Below, one piece after another: positions 1-6,103 of a stretch of DNA of 6,566 nt; within the stretch, counting starts at the first letter, position 1; each line of letters begins with the position of its first letter. The notes beneath the pieces were generated by a model that had not been told where the DNA came from, ran no database searches, and saw nothing but the letters and a program-made list of their open reading frames with translations. Source of the DNA: Bacillota bacterium (GTDB lineage Bacteria; Bacillota; Clostridia; Christensenellales; CAG-138); assembly GCA_023461495.1 (NCBI GenBank), contig JAEYLA010000232.1:1-6566 (forward strand). Direction: 5' to 3'. The position numbers and the translations under genes are program-made.

Positions 1-744
1 ATGAAAGTACTGTTTGCAGGCGAGAGCTGGACCATCGCCATGAGCCACATCAAGGGATTCAATTCGTTTGAGACGTTTTCCTATGATGAATCCACCAGCG
101 ACAATATTCGCCGCATCTGCGATGCGGCGGGCATCGAGTTCCATTTCATGCCGTCTCACACGGCTATGCGGCATTTTCCGGGACTGGATGGCTTGAAGGA
201 ATACGACGTCGTCGTGCTTTCCGATATCGGCAGCGACACATTTTTACTGCATCCGGAAACGTTCGAAAAATCGCTTGTGCGGGAAAACAGGCTTCTTTCC
301 CTCTGCCGCTTTGTGGAAGAGGGCGGCGGGCTTGCAATGTTTGGCGGCTGGAACTCCTTCACCGGCATGGCGGGAAAGGCGCGCTATGGCATGACGCCGT
401 TAAAAAATGTGCTGCCAGTGGAACTGTATCCCTATGACGACCGCAACGAAGTGCCCGAAGGTGCGACGTTACGCGTGGTAAAGCCGGAACATCCGATTTT
501 TGCGGGCGTAGACCTTACCTGGCCGCCGCTGCTTGGTTACAACCGGCTGATGCCCAAGGCGGGCGCAGAAGTGCTTGCCGTCAACGATTCCGATGTCATG
601 ATTGCCGTACAGGAAATCGGCAAGGGCAGGTCGTTTGCGTTTGCAAGCGATATTTCGGCGCACTGGGCGCCGCCTGCGCTGACCGGGAGCGAGGCGTACG
701 CGCGGTTTATTATAAATGTGTTTCGGTGGCTGGGCAACGCCTGA
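1..744 (+). CDS. Glutamine amidotransferase-like protein (PF07090 / class I GATase-like fold), probably not an active amidotransferase
   Basis: The 247-residue product resembles the PF07090 family ('putative glutamine amidotransferase') along its whole length. Recognisable landmarks are an N-terminal beta strand with G-E-S-W (residues 7-10), F-M-P-S-H (49-53), S-D-I-G-S-D-T (74-80), the glycine-rich turn G-G-G-L-A-M-F-G-G-W (108-117), P-P-L-L-G-Y-N-R (175-182) and G-K-G-R-S-F-A-F-A-S-D followed by H-W-A-P-P (207-225). No signal peptide or membrane segment is seen, so it should be cytoplasmic. The only cysteines are C40 and C102; neither sits at the nucleophile elbow, where the sequence reads G-G-W-N. 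Glutamine hydrolysis is therefore doubtful despite the family name. The substrate is unknown; family members are sometimes found near sugar metabolism genes, but no such neighbour is visible here. The ATG is the first base of the window, so the ribosome binding site and any upstream in-frame extension cannot be checked. The length and N-terminus fit a complete protein. Confidence is high for the family and low for any activity. Confidence 0.85.
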   Translation: MKVLFAGESWTIAMSHIKGFNSFETFSYDESTSDNIRRICDAAGIEFHFMPSHTAMRHFPGLDGLKEYDVVVLSDIGSDTFLLHPETFEKSLVRENRLLSLCRFVEEGGGLAMFGGWNSFTGMAGKARYGMTPLKNVLPVELYPYDDRNEVPEGATLRVVKPEHPIFAGVDLTWPPLLGYNRLMPKAGAEVLAVNDSDVMIAVQEIGKGRSFAFASDISAHWAPPALTGSEAYARFIINVFRWLGNA

Positions 745-786
745 TCGGTGCTCTGGACCGCATCCGGTATTGATCTAAAACGTGGA

Positions 787-816
787 GCGGCATGGCTTTC
801 GCCATGCCGCTTTTAT
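787..816 (+). terminator. Rho-independent terminator after the PF07090-type gene
   Basis: A perfect 10-bp inverted repeat (GCGGCATGGC at 787-796 and GCCATGCCGC at 801-810) closes a TTTC tetraloop and is followed directly by TTTTAT. It begins 43 bp after the stop codon of the upstream gene. The G+C-rich stem, tight loop and T tract make it a strong intrinsic terminator. It isolates the upstream gene from the lipoprotein gene. Confidence 0.9.
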
Positions 817-847
817 ATGAACGGTTTGAAAAGAAAGCCAAGGACGG

Positions 848-876
848 TGGAAAAAAACAATCAACTGTGGTAGGAT
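848..876 (+). promoter_or_regulatory. Weak candidate promoter for the lipoprotein gene
   Basis: Between the terminator and the lipoprotein start, TGGAAA (848-853) and TAGGAT (871-876) are separated by 17 bp. Each matches four or five of the six sigma-70/SigA consensus bases. Because the upstream terminator is strong, a promoter must lie somewhere in 815-920, and this is the best pair I can see. The match is modest and could be chance. The rest of the 191-bp gap at 745-935 shows nothing else I can name. Confidence 0.3.
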
Positions 877-935
877 AAGTCGTCTTCGGGGGATACTGCC
901 TGAGCAATGCGACAAGGGAACAAAGGAGAAGCGAA

Positions 936-1688
936 ATGAAAAGAAGTGTAGGGACGGCGCTACTGCTTTGTGTTTTGATTGGCGTTTGCACGGCGTGCGG
1001 AAGCATACAACAAGGCATAAAACCCGCAACCGCTGTGCCGGATGTTACGCCAGAAGCAATACAGGCACAAGAAGTGCCTTCTGTAGGCACAGTGGAACCT
1101 AAGGAAGAAAACGACGAATATACCCTTTCCTATCCGGTTTCTGTAGACAAAAACAAAGAACTTACATTAAAGCTGCATGGGAAAAAGCTGCCCGGCGACA
1201 ATCAAACATACGGCATCCGTGAAATGGAAGTTTTTGATGGAGGCACTCTTCTTCAGCGCATTATGATAGAGGATGCGATATTTGCACAATGGCAGCAGAA
1301 TGATTTCGGCGGGTATACGGAGTCCTATTCCGAAAACGGAGAGCTCATCCGAACAGATATGAATTTTGACGGTTCCGAGGATATTGGGCTGATAGGGTGG
1401 ATCACAGCCAGCGCAAACATCCCGTATTATTACTGGCTGTGGGACGTGGAGCGGCAGCGCTTTGAATATGCATTTTGTTTACCCAACGCAGAGGTGGATG
1501 CACAAGCACGCCAGATCATATCCGGGACAAGAAATGGCGCGGACAGCTACTATACGAATTATTACGAATATGACGCAGACGCAAAGCTACAAAACGTTAA
1601 GCGGGTAATGGAAACCATGGATGAAAGCGGCGCAACCACGGTTGAAACGTATGAGTTGGTGGATGGTACGCTTCAAAAAGTGGATTAA
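936..1688 (+). CDS. Predicted secreted lipoprotein with a calcium-loop-like motif, function unknown
   Basis: The 250-residue protein starts with a lipoprotein-type signal: K2-R3, a hydrophobic stretch at about residues 7-18, then C-T-A-C-G with C21 as the probable lipidated cysteine. The -3 position is Cys rather than the usual Leu, so the lipobox is imperfect. Residues 22-60 are a low-complexity linker rich in P, E, T and V, typical of a tether. The folded part (about 61-250) contains D-M-N-F-D-G-S-E-D-I (141-150), which matches the D-x-N/D-x-D-G spacing of EF-hand-like calcium loops, followed by N-I-P-Y-Y-Y-W-L-W-D (161-170). This combination recalls the XAC2610-related family of small exported proteins; that is a recollection, not a search result. 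The start is supported by AAAGGAG at 922-928, seven bases upstream of the ATG. It appears to be a single-gene unit between two terminators. Its DNA looks clearly more A+T-rich than nrdD or folC. It could be a surface-anchored binding protein; no catalytic motif is visible. Confidence 0.8.
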   Translation: MKRSVGTALLLCVLIGVCTACGSIQQGIKPATAVPDVTPEAIQAQEVPSVGTVEPKEENDEYTLSYPVSVDKNKELTLKLHGKKLPGDNQTYGIREMEVFDGGTLLQRIMIEDAIFAQWQQNDFGGYTESYSENGELIRTDMNFDGSEDIGLIGWITASANIPYYYWLWDVERQRFEYAFCLPNAEVDAQARQIISGTRNGADSYYTNYYEYDADAKLQNVKRVMETMDESGATTVETYELVDGTLQKVD

Positions 1689-1720
1689 TTGGTGAACCCA
1701 TATATCCGCAATCCAAAAGA

Positions 1721-1764
1721 CGGGCTGTCCAGCTTACTGCTGCAGAGAGCCCGCCTTTTCTTTT
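1721..1764. terminator. Probable bidirectional terminator between the lipoprotein gene and folC
   Basis: CGGGCT (1721-1726) pairs with AGCCCG (1748-1753), and an inner CAGC/GCTG stem (1730-1733 with 1739-1742) extends the hairpin across small internal loops. On the plus strand it is followed by CCTTTTCTTTT (1754-1764). On the minus strand the same stem is followed by TCTTTT, the complement of the AAAAGA at 1715-1720. Since the lipoprotein gene and folC converge here in only 96 bp, one hairpin serving both is the simple reading. The stem is imperfect, so efficiency is uncertain. A second AGCCCGCCT copy at 1771-1779 could pair with the left arm instead. Confidence 0.6.
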
Positions 1765-1784
1765 GCTATTAGCCCGCCTATCTA

Positions 1785-3080
1785 TTAGCTCAAGCCGAAA
1801 TATTTTCGTACCCCGCCGATGTAGTAGAGGGAGCCAAACACGCACAGCATCCTGTCTTCGCCACATTGGCGAAGTCCTTCGGCAATGGCGTCATCGAGCC
1901 TCTCAAAAGCCTGAACCGGTTTTCCGTACTGGGCAAGATGCCCGGCGAGATCGCGGGAGGAAAGCGCGCGGGGGCTTTCCGGCGCAATCGTCAAAAACCG
2001 CTCGGCAAGAGGCGCCACTTCCCGCATCATATCGGCATAAGCCTTATCTTTTAGCACACCCACAAGAAAGATGAAGCGTTTTCCCGGGAAATATTGCAGC
2101 AATCCCCGCTTTAATGCGGCGGCGCCCTGCACATTGTGCGCACCGTCCACGAGCACCGGGGGTGCCGTTTGCAGCAATTCCATGCGTCCCGGCCAAACGG
2201 CCGACCTCAATCCAAGACGAATCGCAGCCTCCGAAATAGGGAACCCCTTCTGCTGCAGAACGAACGCGGTGTTGAGCGCAACTGCCGCGTTTGTCAGCTG
2301 ATGCTCCCCAAGCAGGCGGATGGAAAACGTGCCATAAGTGCCGTATGTGAATTGCTGTCCCCATAGCCCGAAGGATGTCGGCTGAATGGCTGACAAATCC
2401 ACCCGGTGCAGCGTTGCGCCAAGCGAGCGGCAAATTTTCTCAAATACCGCCTCGGCTTCCGGCTCCTGGGGGCAGAGGACGACATCGCAGCCGGGCTTGA
2501 TGATGCCGGCCTTTTCAAACGCGATCTGTGTAAGCGTATCGCCAAGGACATCCGTATGGTCAAGCCCCAGGCGAGTGATAACGGCAACCGCCGGGGCGTC
2601 GATCACATTGGTGGAATCGAGCCTGCCGCCCAAGCCCACCTCCAGCACCACGATATCGCAGCCCTGTTCCGCAAAATAGGCAAGCGCCAGTGCGGTCACA
2701 AGGTCAAACTCCGTGGGGCTGTCGATGCCCTCGGCCTCCATGCCCAAAATCGCCGCCTTGATGCGGCTCGTGATGCGGGCAATGGCGTCCTCCGGAATTT
2801 CCGCATTGTCGATCTTGATACGCTCGGTAAAGCGCTGGATAAAGGGCGAGGTATAAAGCCCGGTCTTCAAGCCTGCCGCCTGCAGGATGGCGTGGAGGTA
2901 CGCGCAGACAGAGCCCTTGCCGTTGGTGCCCGCCACATGGACGTATTTGAGCCTGTCCTGCGGGTTTCCAAGGCGGGAAAGCAGCGCGCGGATACTGGTT
3001 AAGCCCAGCCGCGAGCCAAAGCGCTGTGTCGCGTGGATATACTGCATGGCCTGCGCATAGGTGAGTTGTTCTGGCGGCAT
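1785..3080 (-). CDS. folC: Bifunctional dihydrofolate synthase / folylpolyglutamate synthase
   Basis: This 431-residue enzyme belongs to the Mur-ligase-like FolC family. It joins glutamate to dihydropteroate to form dihydrofolate and then lengthens the polyglutamate tail of reduced folates using ATP, in the cytoplasm. The ATP-binding P loop is G-T-N-G-K-G-S (51-57). Other family marks are T-S-P-F (77-80), E-V-G-L-G-G-R-L-D-S-T-N (147-158), the metal-ligand region L-D-H-T (173-176), A-F-E-K-A-G-I-I-K-P-G (187-197), where K190 corresponds to the lysine that is carbamylated in characterised members, W-P-G-R-M-E (296-301) at the domain boundary and D-G-A-H-N (312-316) at the start of the C-terminal domain. 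Length and both domains are normal, so it is intact. On the minus strand a GGAG at 3092-3089 lies eight bases before the ATG. It follows the DUF4180-like gene by 35 bp and probably shares its promoter. The tRNA synthetase gene valS, a common neighbour of folC in Bacillota, is not present. Whether both activities are retained cannot be told from sequence alone. Confidence 0.96.
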   Translation of the reverse strand: MPPEQLTYAQAMQYIHATQRFGSRLGLTSIRALLSRLGNPQDRLKYVHVAGTNGKGSVCAYLHAILQAAGLKTGLYTSPFIQRFTERIKIDNAEIPEDAIARITSRIKAAILGMEAEGIDSPTEFDLVTALALAYFAEQGCDIVVLEVGLGGRLDSTNVIDAPAVAVITRLGLDHTDVLGDTLTQIAFEKAGIIKPGCDVVLCPQEPEAEAVFEKICRSLGATLHRVDLSAIQPTSFGLWGQQFTYGTYGTFSIRLLGEHQLTNAAVALNTAFVLQQKGFPISEAAIRLGLRSAVWPGRMELLQTAPPVLVDGAHNVQGAAALKRGLLQYFPGKRFIFLVGVLKDKAYADMMREVAPLAERFLTIAPESPRALSSRDLAGHLAQYGKPVQAFERLDDAIAEGLRQCGEDRMLCVFGSLYYIGGVRKYFGLS

Positions 3081-3115
3081 CGCTCTAACTCCGTTTCATT
3101 GATAGCGAACGTGAG

Positions 3116-3484
3116 CTAACGCGCGGACGCAAGCTTTCGAAGTGCTTCTTCCCGTGTCGCCACAAAGAAGATATCGCGCCCGCTGTTGCTTTCATAGATA
3201 AAATCTTTGAGGGGCTTGCTGGTGTAGACGGAAAAATCCCCGACAATGGCAAGCTTCATCCGGTAATTGATAAACTTCTGGAGCACCTCTCCCGCAAGGC
3301 CGGTGCTGAGCTTAAAAAACGCCTCCGCCACGGCGGATTTCTCGATCACCATGCGGTCGCAGTCCGTTTCATAACGGACGGTGGCTAATAAATCAAGCGC
3401 CGAGGAAGCATCTTCGATCAGCACGGTTTCGCTGGTGACAACGACGATAGGCATGCCCTCTTGATGGACGAGCTGCGTTTGCAT
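3116..3484 (-). CDS. DUF4180-like protein of unknown function
   Basis: The 122-residue protein resembles the DUF4180 family over its whole length. Recognisable stretches are the central S-A-L-D-L-L-A-T-V-R-Y-E-T (residues about 28-40), A-F-F-K-L-S-T-G-L-A-G-E-V-L-Q-K-F-I-N-Y (55-74), K-L-A-I-V-G-D-F-S (77-85), the D-F-I-Y-E-S-N-S-G motif (94-102) and a C-terminal F-V-A-T-R-E-E-A-L (107-115). It is small and soluble, with no signal peptide, membrane segment or known catalytic motif. Alternating strands and helices suggest a compact alpha/beta domain. No biochemical role is established for the family to my knowledge. A very strong ribosome binding site, AGGAGGT (minus strand, 3497-3491), lies six bases before the ATG and fixes the start. 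It is the first gene of a probable two-gene unit with folC. Family assignment is from recognition of the conserved stretches, not from a search. Confidence 0.82.
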   Translation of the reverse strand: MQTQLVHQEGMPIVVVTSETVLIEDASSALDLLATVRYETDCDRMVIEKSAVAEAFFKLSTGLAGEVLQKFINYRMKLAIVGDFSVYTSKPLKDFIYESNSGRDIFFVATREEALRKLASAR

Positions 3485-3538
3485 GGGAATACCTCCTGCT
3501 TGAAAAATGGATGTTAAGTTTCCTGGGTGTTCTATCGA

Positions 3539-3567
3539 ATTCTATCAGGAAGAGACAAGTTCCGCAA
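3539..3567 (-). promoter_or_regulatory. Candidate promoter for the DUF4180-folC unit
   Basis: Read on the minus strand, TTGCGG (3567-3562) and TAGAAT (3544-3539) are separated by exactly 17 bp, and TGA directly precedes the -10 hexamer, giving an extended -10 (TGATAGAAT). Transcription would begin near 3532, leaving a leader of about 48 nt that contains the strong ribosome binding site. The -10 is good and the -35 is moderate (four of six). A short direct repeat, TTCTATC at 3530-3536 and 3540-3546 on the plus strand, overlaps the -10 and the start region. Confidence 0.5.
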
Positions 3568-3608
3568 TGCCGGGCAAATCTGCCGCTTTCAGAGATTTTG
3601 TGCCAAAA

Positions 3609-3624
3609 TTACTATATATTGCGC
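3609..3624 (+). promoter_or_regulatory. NrdR box 1 (upstream operator of nrdD)
   Basis: The 16-mer TTACTATATATTGCGC fits the NrdR box core (C-w-A-t-A-T-a-T-w-G) at every core position, with departures only in the right flank. It starts exactly 32 bp before the second box, matching the roughly three-turn spacing known for paired NrdR sites. It lies just upstream of the -35 element. NrdR is the ATP-cone repressor of ribonucleotide reductase genes; its own gene is not in this window. Confidence 0.8.
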
Positions 3625-3633
3625 CTGGATTGA

Positions 3634-3662
3634 TTGACACTCACTATATATGGTGATAAAAT
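3634..3662 (+). promoter_or_regulatory. nrdDG promoter, near-consensus with extended -10
   Basis: A perfect -35 TTGACA (3634-3639) is followed after 17 bp by TAAAAT (3657-3662), a five-of-six -10 hexamer. TG at 3654-3655 adds the extended -10 element. The predicted transcription start is near 3669. This is the strongest promoter in the window, which makes sense for a gene held down by a repressor: the second NrdR box fills the spacer between -35 and -10. Confidence 0.85.
3641..3656 (+). promoter_or_regulatory. NrdR box 2 (between -35 and -10 of nrdD)
   Basis: TCACTATATATGGTGA is a 16-bp palindrome with a single mismatched pair and closely matches the NrdR consensus. It occupies the promoter spacer, so bound NrdR would exclude RNA polymerase. 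Its centre is 32 bp from that of box 1, placing both on the same face of the helix for cooperative binding. Confidence 0.88.
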
Positions 3663-3685
3663 GACTATCACTCGATCAGATTATG

Positions 3686-3693
3686 AGGGAGGA
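3686..3693 (+). promoter_or_regulatory. nrdD ribosome binding site that decides the start codon
   Basis: AGGGAGGA is the only Shine-Dalgarno-like sequence in the leader. It lies downstream of the in-frame ATG at 3683, so that codon cannot use it, and the predicted transcript starts only about 14 nt before 3683. The next in-frame ATG, at 3707, follows the GGAGG core by 14 nt, somewhat long but usable. A third ATG at 3728 has no ribosome binding site. Confidence 0.6.
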
Positions 3694-3706
3694 ATGCCGG
3701 ACTTTT

Positions 3707-6103
3707 ATGGATCCGGCCCGCAATCAAATGATTACTACGATTATTAAAAGAGACGGCAGACAGGTTCCCTTCAACCTCGAAAAAATCAGCAACGCTATCT
3801 GGAAGGCGCTGCAGGCTTCCGGCGCGGGCGACATGGGGCAGGCGCTTGGACTTGCCGGGCGCGTTGCCGAAGAGGCGGAGCGCAAAGCGTTGACAGGCGG
3901 CGGTTATCCCACCGTGGAAGAGGTGCAGGATATTGTGGAGCGCGTGCTCATTGACGCGGATCTTGCGGAAGCCGCAAAGCGTTACATCCTGTACCGTGCA
4001 GAGCGCACCCGCGCGCGTGAAATGAACACGCGCCTGATGCGCACCTATGAAGAGATCACCCATGCCGCCTCCATTGAGAGCGACTTAAAGCGCGACAACG
4101 CGAATATTGATGGCGACACCGCCATGGGCACCATGCTCAAATATGGCTCGGAAGGCGCCAAGATATTCAATGAGATGTATATCTTGAAGCCGGAGCATGG
4201 GCGCGCGCACAAAACGGGCGATATCCATATCCATGACTTTGATTTTTACACCTTGACCACCACCTGCTGCCAGATCGATATCAAGAAGCTGTTTGAAGGC
4301 GGCTTTTCCACCGGCCACGGCTTCCTGCGCGAACCAAACGGCATCGCAAGCTATTCTGCGCTGACGTGCATCGCCATACAGTCGAACCAGAACGACCAGC
4401 ACGGCGGGCAGAGTATCCCCAATTTTGATTATGCGCTGGCCGACGGCGTCCGGAAGACGTTTGCAAAGAATTACAGGGAGCATCTCATAAAGGCCCTGGA
4501 ATTCGCGCTGATCAGCGCGGGGAAGGAAGAGGCGGCGGAGAACGTTGGCGAACGCGTGGAGACCGTAACAAAACAGCTTTTCCTAAAAAAGCTGCGCGCG
4601 AATGTCGCCGATGAGGGCGGCTACCTTGCCGCGGAGCGCGCCCTGCTTGCGGATGAAACGCTCACTGAAACGCTTTTAGAGAAGAGCCAGAAGTTTGCCG
4701 TAAAGAACGCTGTGGTTTCGACCGAGCGCGCCACCTATCAGTCGATGGAGGCGCTCATCCACAACCTCAACACCATGCATTCTAGAGCCGGCGCGCAGGT
4801 GCCGTTCAGCTCCATCAACTACGGTACGGACACCACGCCAGAAGGCCGCATGGTCATTAAAAACATGCTGCTGGCAACGGAAGCGGGCTTGGGCTATGGA
4901 GAAACGCCTATTTTCCCCATCCAGATTTTCAAGGTGAAGGAAGGCGTCAATTACAATGAGACCGATCCCAACTATGACCTTTTCAAGCTTGCCTGCAAGG
5001 TGAGCGCGAAACGGCTGTTCCCGAACTTCTCGTTTATCGACGCGCCCTTCAACATCCAATACTACAAGCCCGGCCAGGTGGAGACAGAAATCGCCTACAT
5101 GGGCTGCCGCACGCGCGTCATTGGCAATGTCAACGACCCGGAACGGCAGATCGTCAACGGCCGCGGCAACCTGAGCTTTACATCCATCAACCTGCCGCGC
5201 CTTGCGATATTGAGCAACGGCTCCGTGGAAACGTTCTATGAAAAGCTCGATGAAATGATCGATCTTTGTACGGACCAGCTGCTTGACCGCTTTGAAATTC
5301 AGTGCCGCAAGCGGATGCGCAATTTCCCCTTCCTGATGGGGGACGGCATCTGGCTCGATTCCGATAAGCTCGGCCCGGACGACGAGGTGCGCGAGGTGCT
5401 GAGGCACGGGACGCTGACCGTGGGCTTTATCGGCCTTGCGGAGGCGCTCAAGGCGCTCACCGGCAAACATCATGGCGAGTCTGAAGACGCCCAGAAGCTG
5501 GGCCTTGCAATCGTCTCCCATATGCGCAGGCGCATGGACGACGCGGCGGAACAGCATAAGCTCAATTTCTCGCTCATCGCCACCCCTGCGGAAGGCCTTT
5601 CCGGCCGTTTTGTGGAGATCGACCGCAAGCGCTTTGGCTCCATGCCCGGCGTGACGGATCGCCCGTACTATACAAACTCCTTCCATGTGCCGGTGTATTT
5701 CCCCATCAGCGCATACGGGAAGATTCAAAAAGAGGCGCCCTACCACGCCTTGACCAACGGCGGCCACATCACGTATGTGGAGCTCGATGGTGATCCTTCT
5801 CAGAATATCGAGGCGTTCGAGGCGGTCATCCGTGCCATGAAGGAAAGCGGCGTGGGCTATGGCTCCATCAACCATCCGCTCGACCGTGACCCTGCCTGCA
5901 GGTTCTCCGGCATCATTGGCGATACCTGCCCCAAGTGCGGGCGCACGGAAGAGGAAGGCCCGGGGTTTGAGCGCATCCGCCGCATCACGGGGTACCTTGT
6001 GGGCACGCTGGACCGGTTCAACAACGCGAAGCGCGCCGAAGTGAACGACAGGGTGAAGCATATCAATGTTTCACAGGGCCCAAGGCCGATGGAGACGCTG
6101 TGA
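3707..6103 (+). CDS. nrdD: Anaerobic (class III) ribonucleoside-triphosphate reductase, glycyl radical enzyme
   Basis: NrdD reduces ribonucleoside triphosphates to deoxyribonucleotides in the absence of oxygen, in the cytoplasm. From the chosen start the product is 798 residues; the frame is open back to an ATG at 3683 (806 residues). Numbered from that longer form, an ATP cone spans about 17-108 (I-I-K-R-D-G-R-Q-V-P-F-N near its start), giving allosteric control by ATP/dATP. The catalytic barrel carries D-I-H-I-H-D-F (180-186), the cysteine region T-T-C-C (193-196), N-T-M-H-S-R-A-G (363-370) and M-G-C-R-T-R (473-478), where C475 is the likely thiyl radical cysteine. The glycyl radical site is R-I-T-G-Y (767-771), with G770 the radical residue. 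Just before it, C749-x-x-C752 and C739 form most of a zinc site, but the position expected for the fourth cysteine is D736. The enzyme is intact and somewhat longer than the roughly 710-residue E. coli form, partly from a charged helical stretch at about 265-345. It is transcribed with nrdG and sits under paired NrdR boxes. Confidence 0.95.
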   Translation: MDPARNQMITTIIKRDGRQVPFNLEKISNAIWKALQASGAGDMGQALGLAGRVAEEAERKALTGGGYPTVEEVQDIVERVLIDADLAEAAKRYILYRAERTRAREMNTRLMRTYEEITHAASIESDLKRDNANIDGDTAMGTMLKYGSEGAKIFNEMYILKPEHGRAHKTGDIHIHDFDFYTLTTTCCQIDIKKLFEGGFSTGHGFLREPNGIASYSALTCIAIQSNQNDQHGGQSIPNFDYALADGVRKTFAKNYREHLIKALEFALISAGKEEAAENVGERVETVTKQLFLKKLRANVADEGGYLAAERALLADETLTETLLEKSQKFAVKNAVVSTERATYQSMEALIHNLNTMHSRAGAQVPFSSINYGTDTTPEGRMVIKNMLLATEAGLGYGETPIFPIQIFKVKEGVNYNETDPNYDLFKLACKVSAKRLFPNFSFIDAPFNIQYYKPGQVETEIAYMGCRTRVIGNVNDPERQIVNGRGNLSFTSINLPRLAILSNGSVETFYEKLDEMIDLCTDQLLDRFEIQCRKRMRNFPFLMGDGIWLDSDKLGPDDEVREVLRHGTLTVGFIGLAEALKALTGKHHGESEDAQKLGLAIVSHMRRRMDDAAEQHKLNFSLIATPAEGLSGRFVEIDRKRFGSMPGVTDRPYYTNSFHVPVYFPISAYGKIQKEAPYHALTNGGHITYVELDGDPSQNIEAFEAVIRAMKESGVGYGSINHPLDRDPACRFSGIIGDTCPKCGRTEEEGPGFERIRRITGYLVGTLDRFNNAKRAEVNDRVKHINVSQGPRPMETL

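Noticed and set aside
710..1090. A 126-codon minus-strand open frame across the gap between the first two genes
   Set aside because: It runs through a strong plus-strand terminator and into the lipoprotein gene. Its translation is low-complexity, and no ribosome binding site was identified.
1763..3002. Several plus-strand open frames of 60-200 codons opposite folC
   Set aside because: They lie wholly or almost wholly over folC, lack convincing ribosome binding sites, and give no recognisable protein. FolC motifs occupy the other strand throughout.
3694..3747. A 17-codon upstream open frame (ATG at 3694, TAA at 3745) overlapping the nrdD start, possibly a leader peptide
   Set aside because: Its ATG is only one base from the Shine-Dalgarno core, too close for initiation, and the sequence has no attenuator-like features.
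4676..6061. A 461-codon open frame on the minus strand, opposite nrdD
   Set aside because: It is the antisense shadow of a G+C-rich gene. Its translation is rich in A, R, H and V without recognisable motifs, and the plus-strand frame is unmistakably NrdD.
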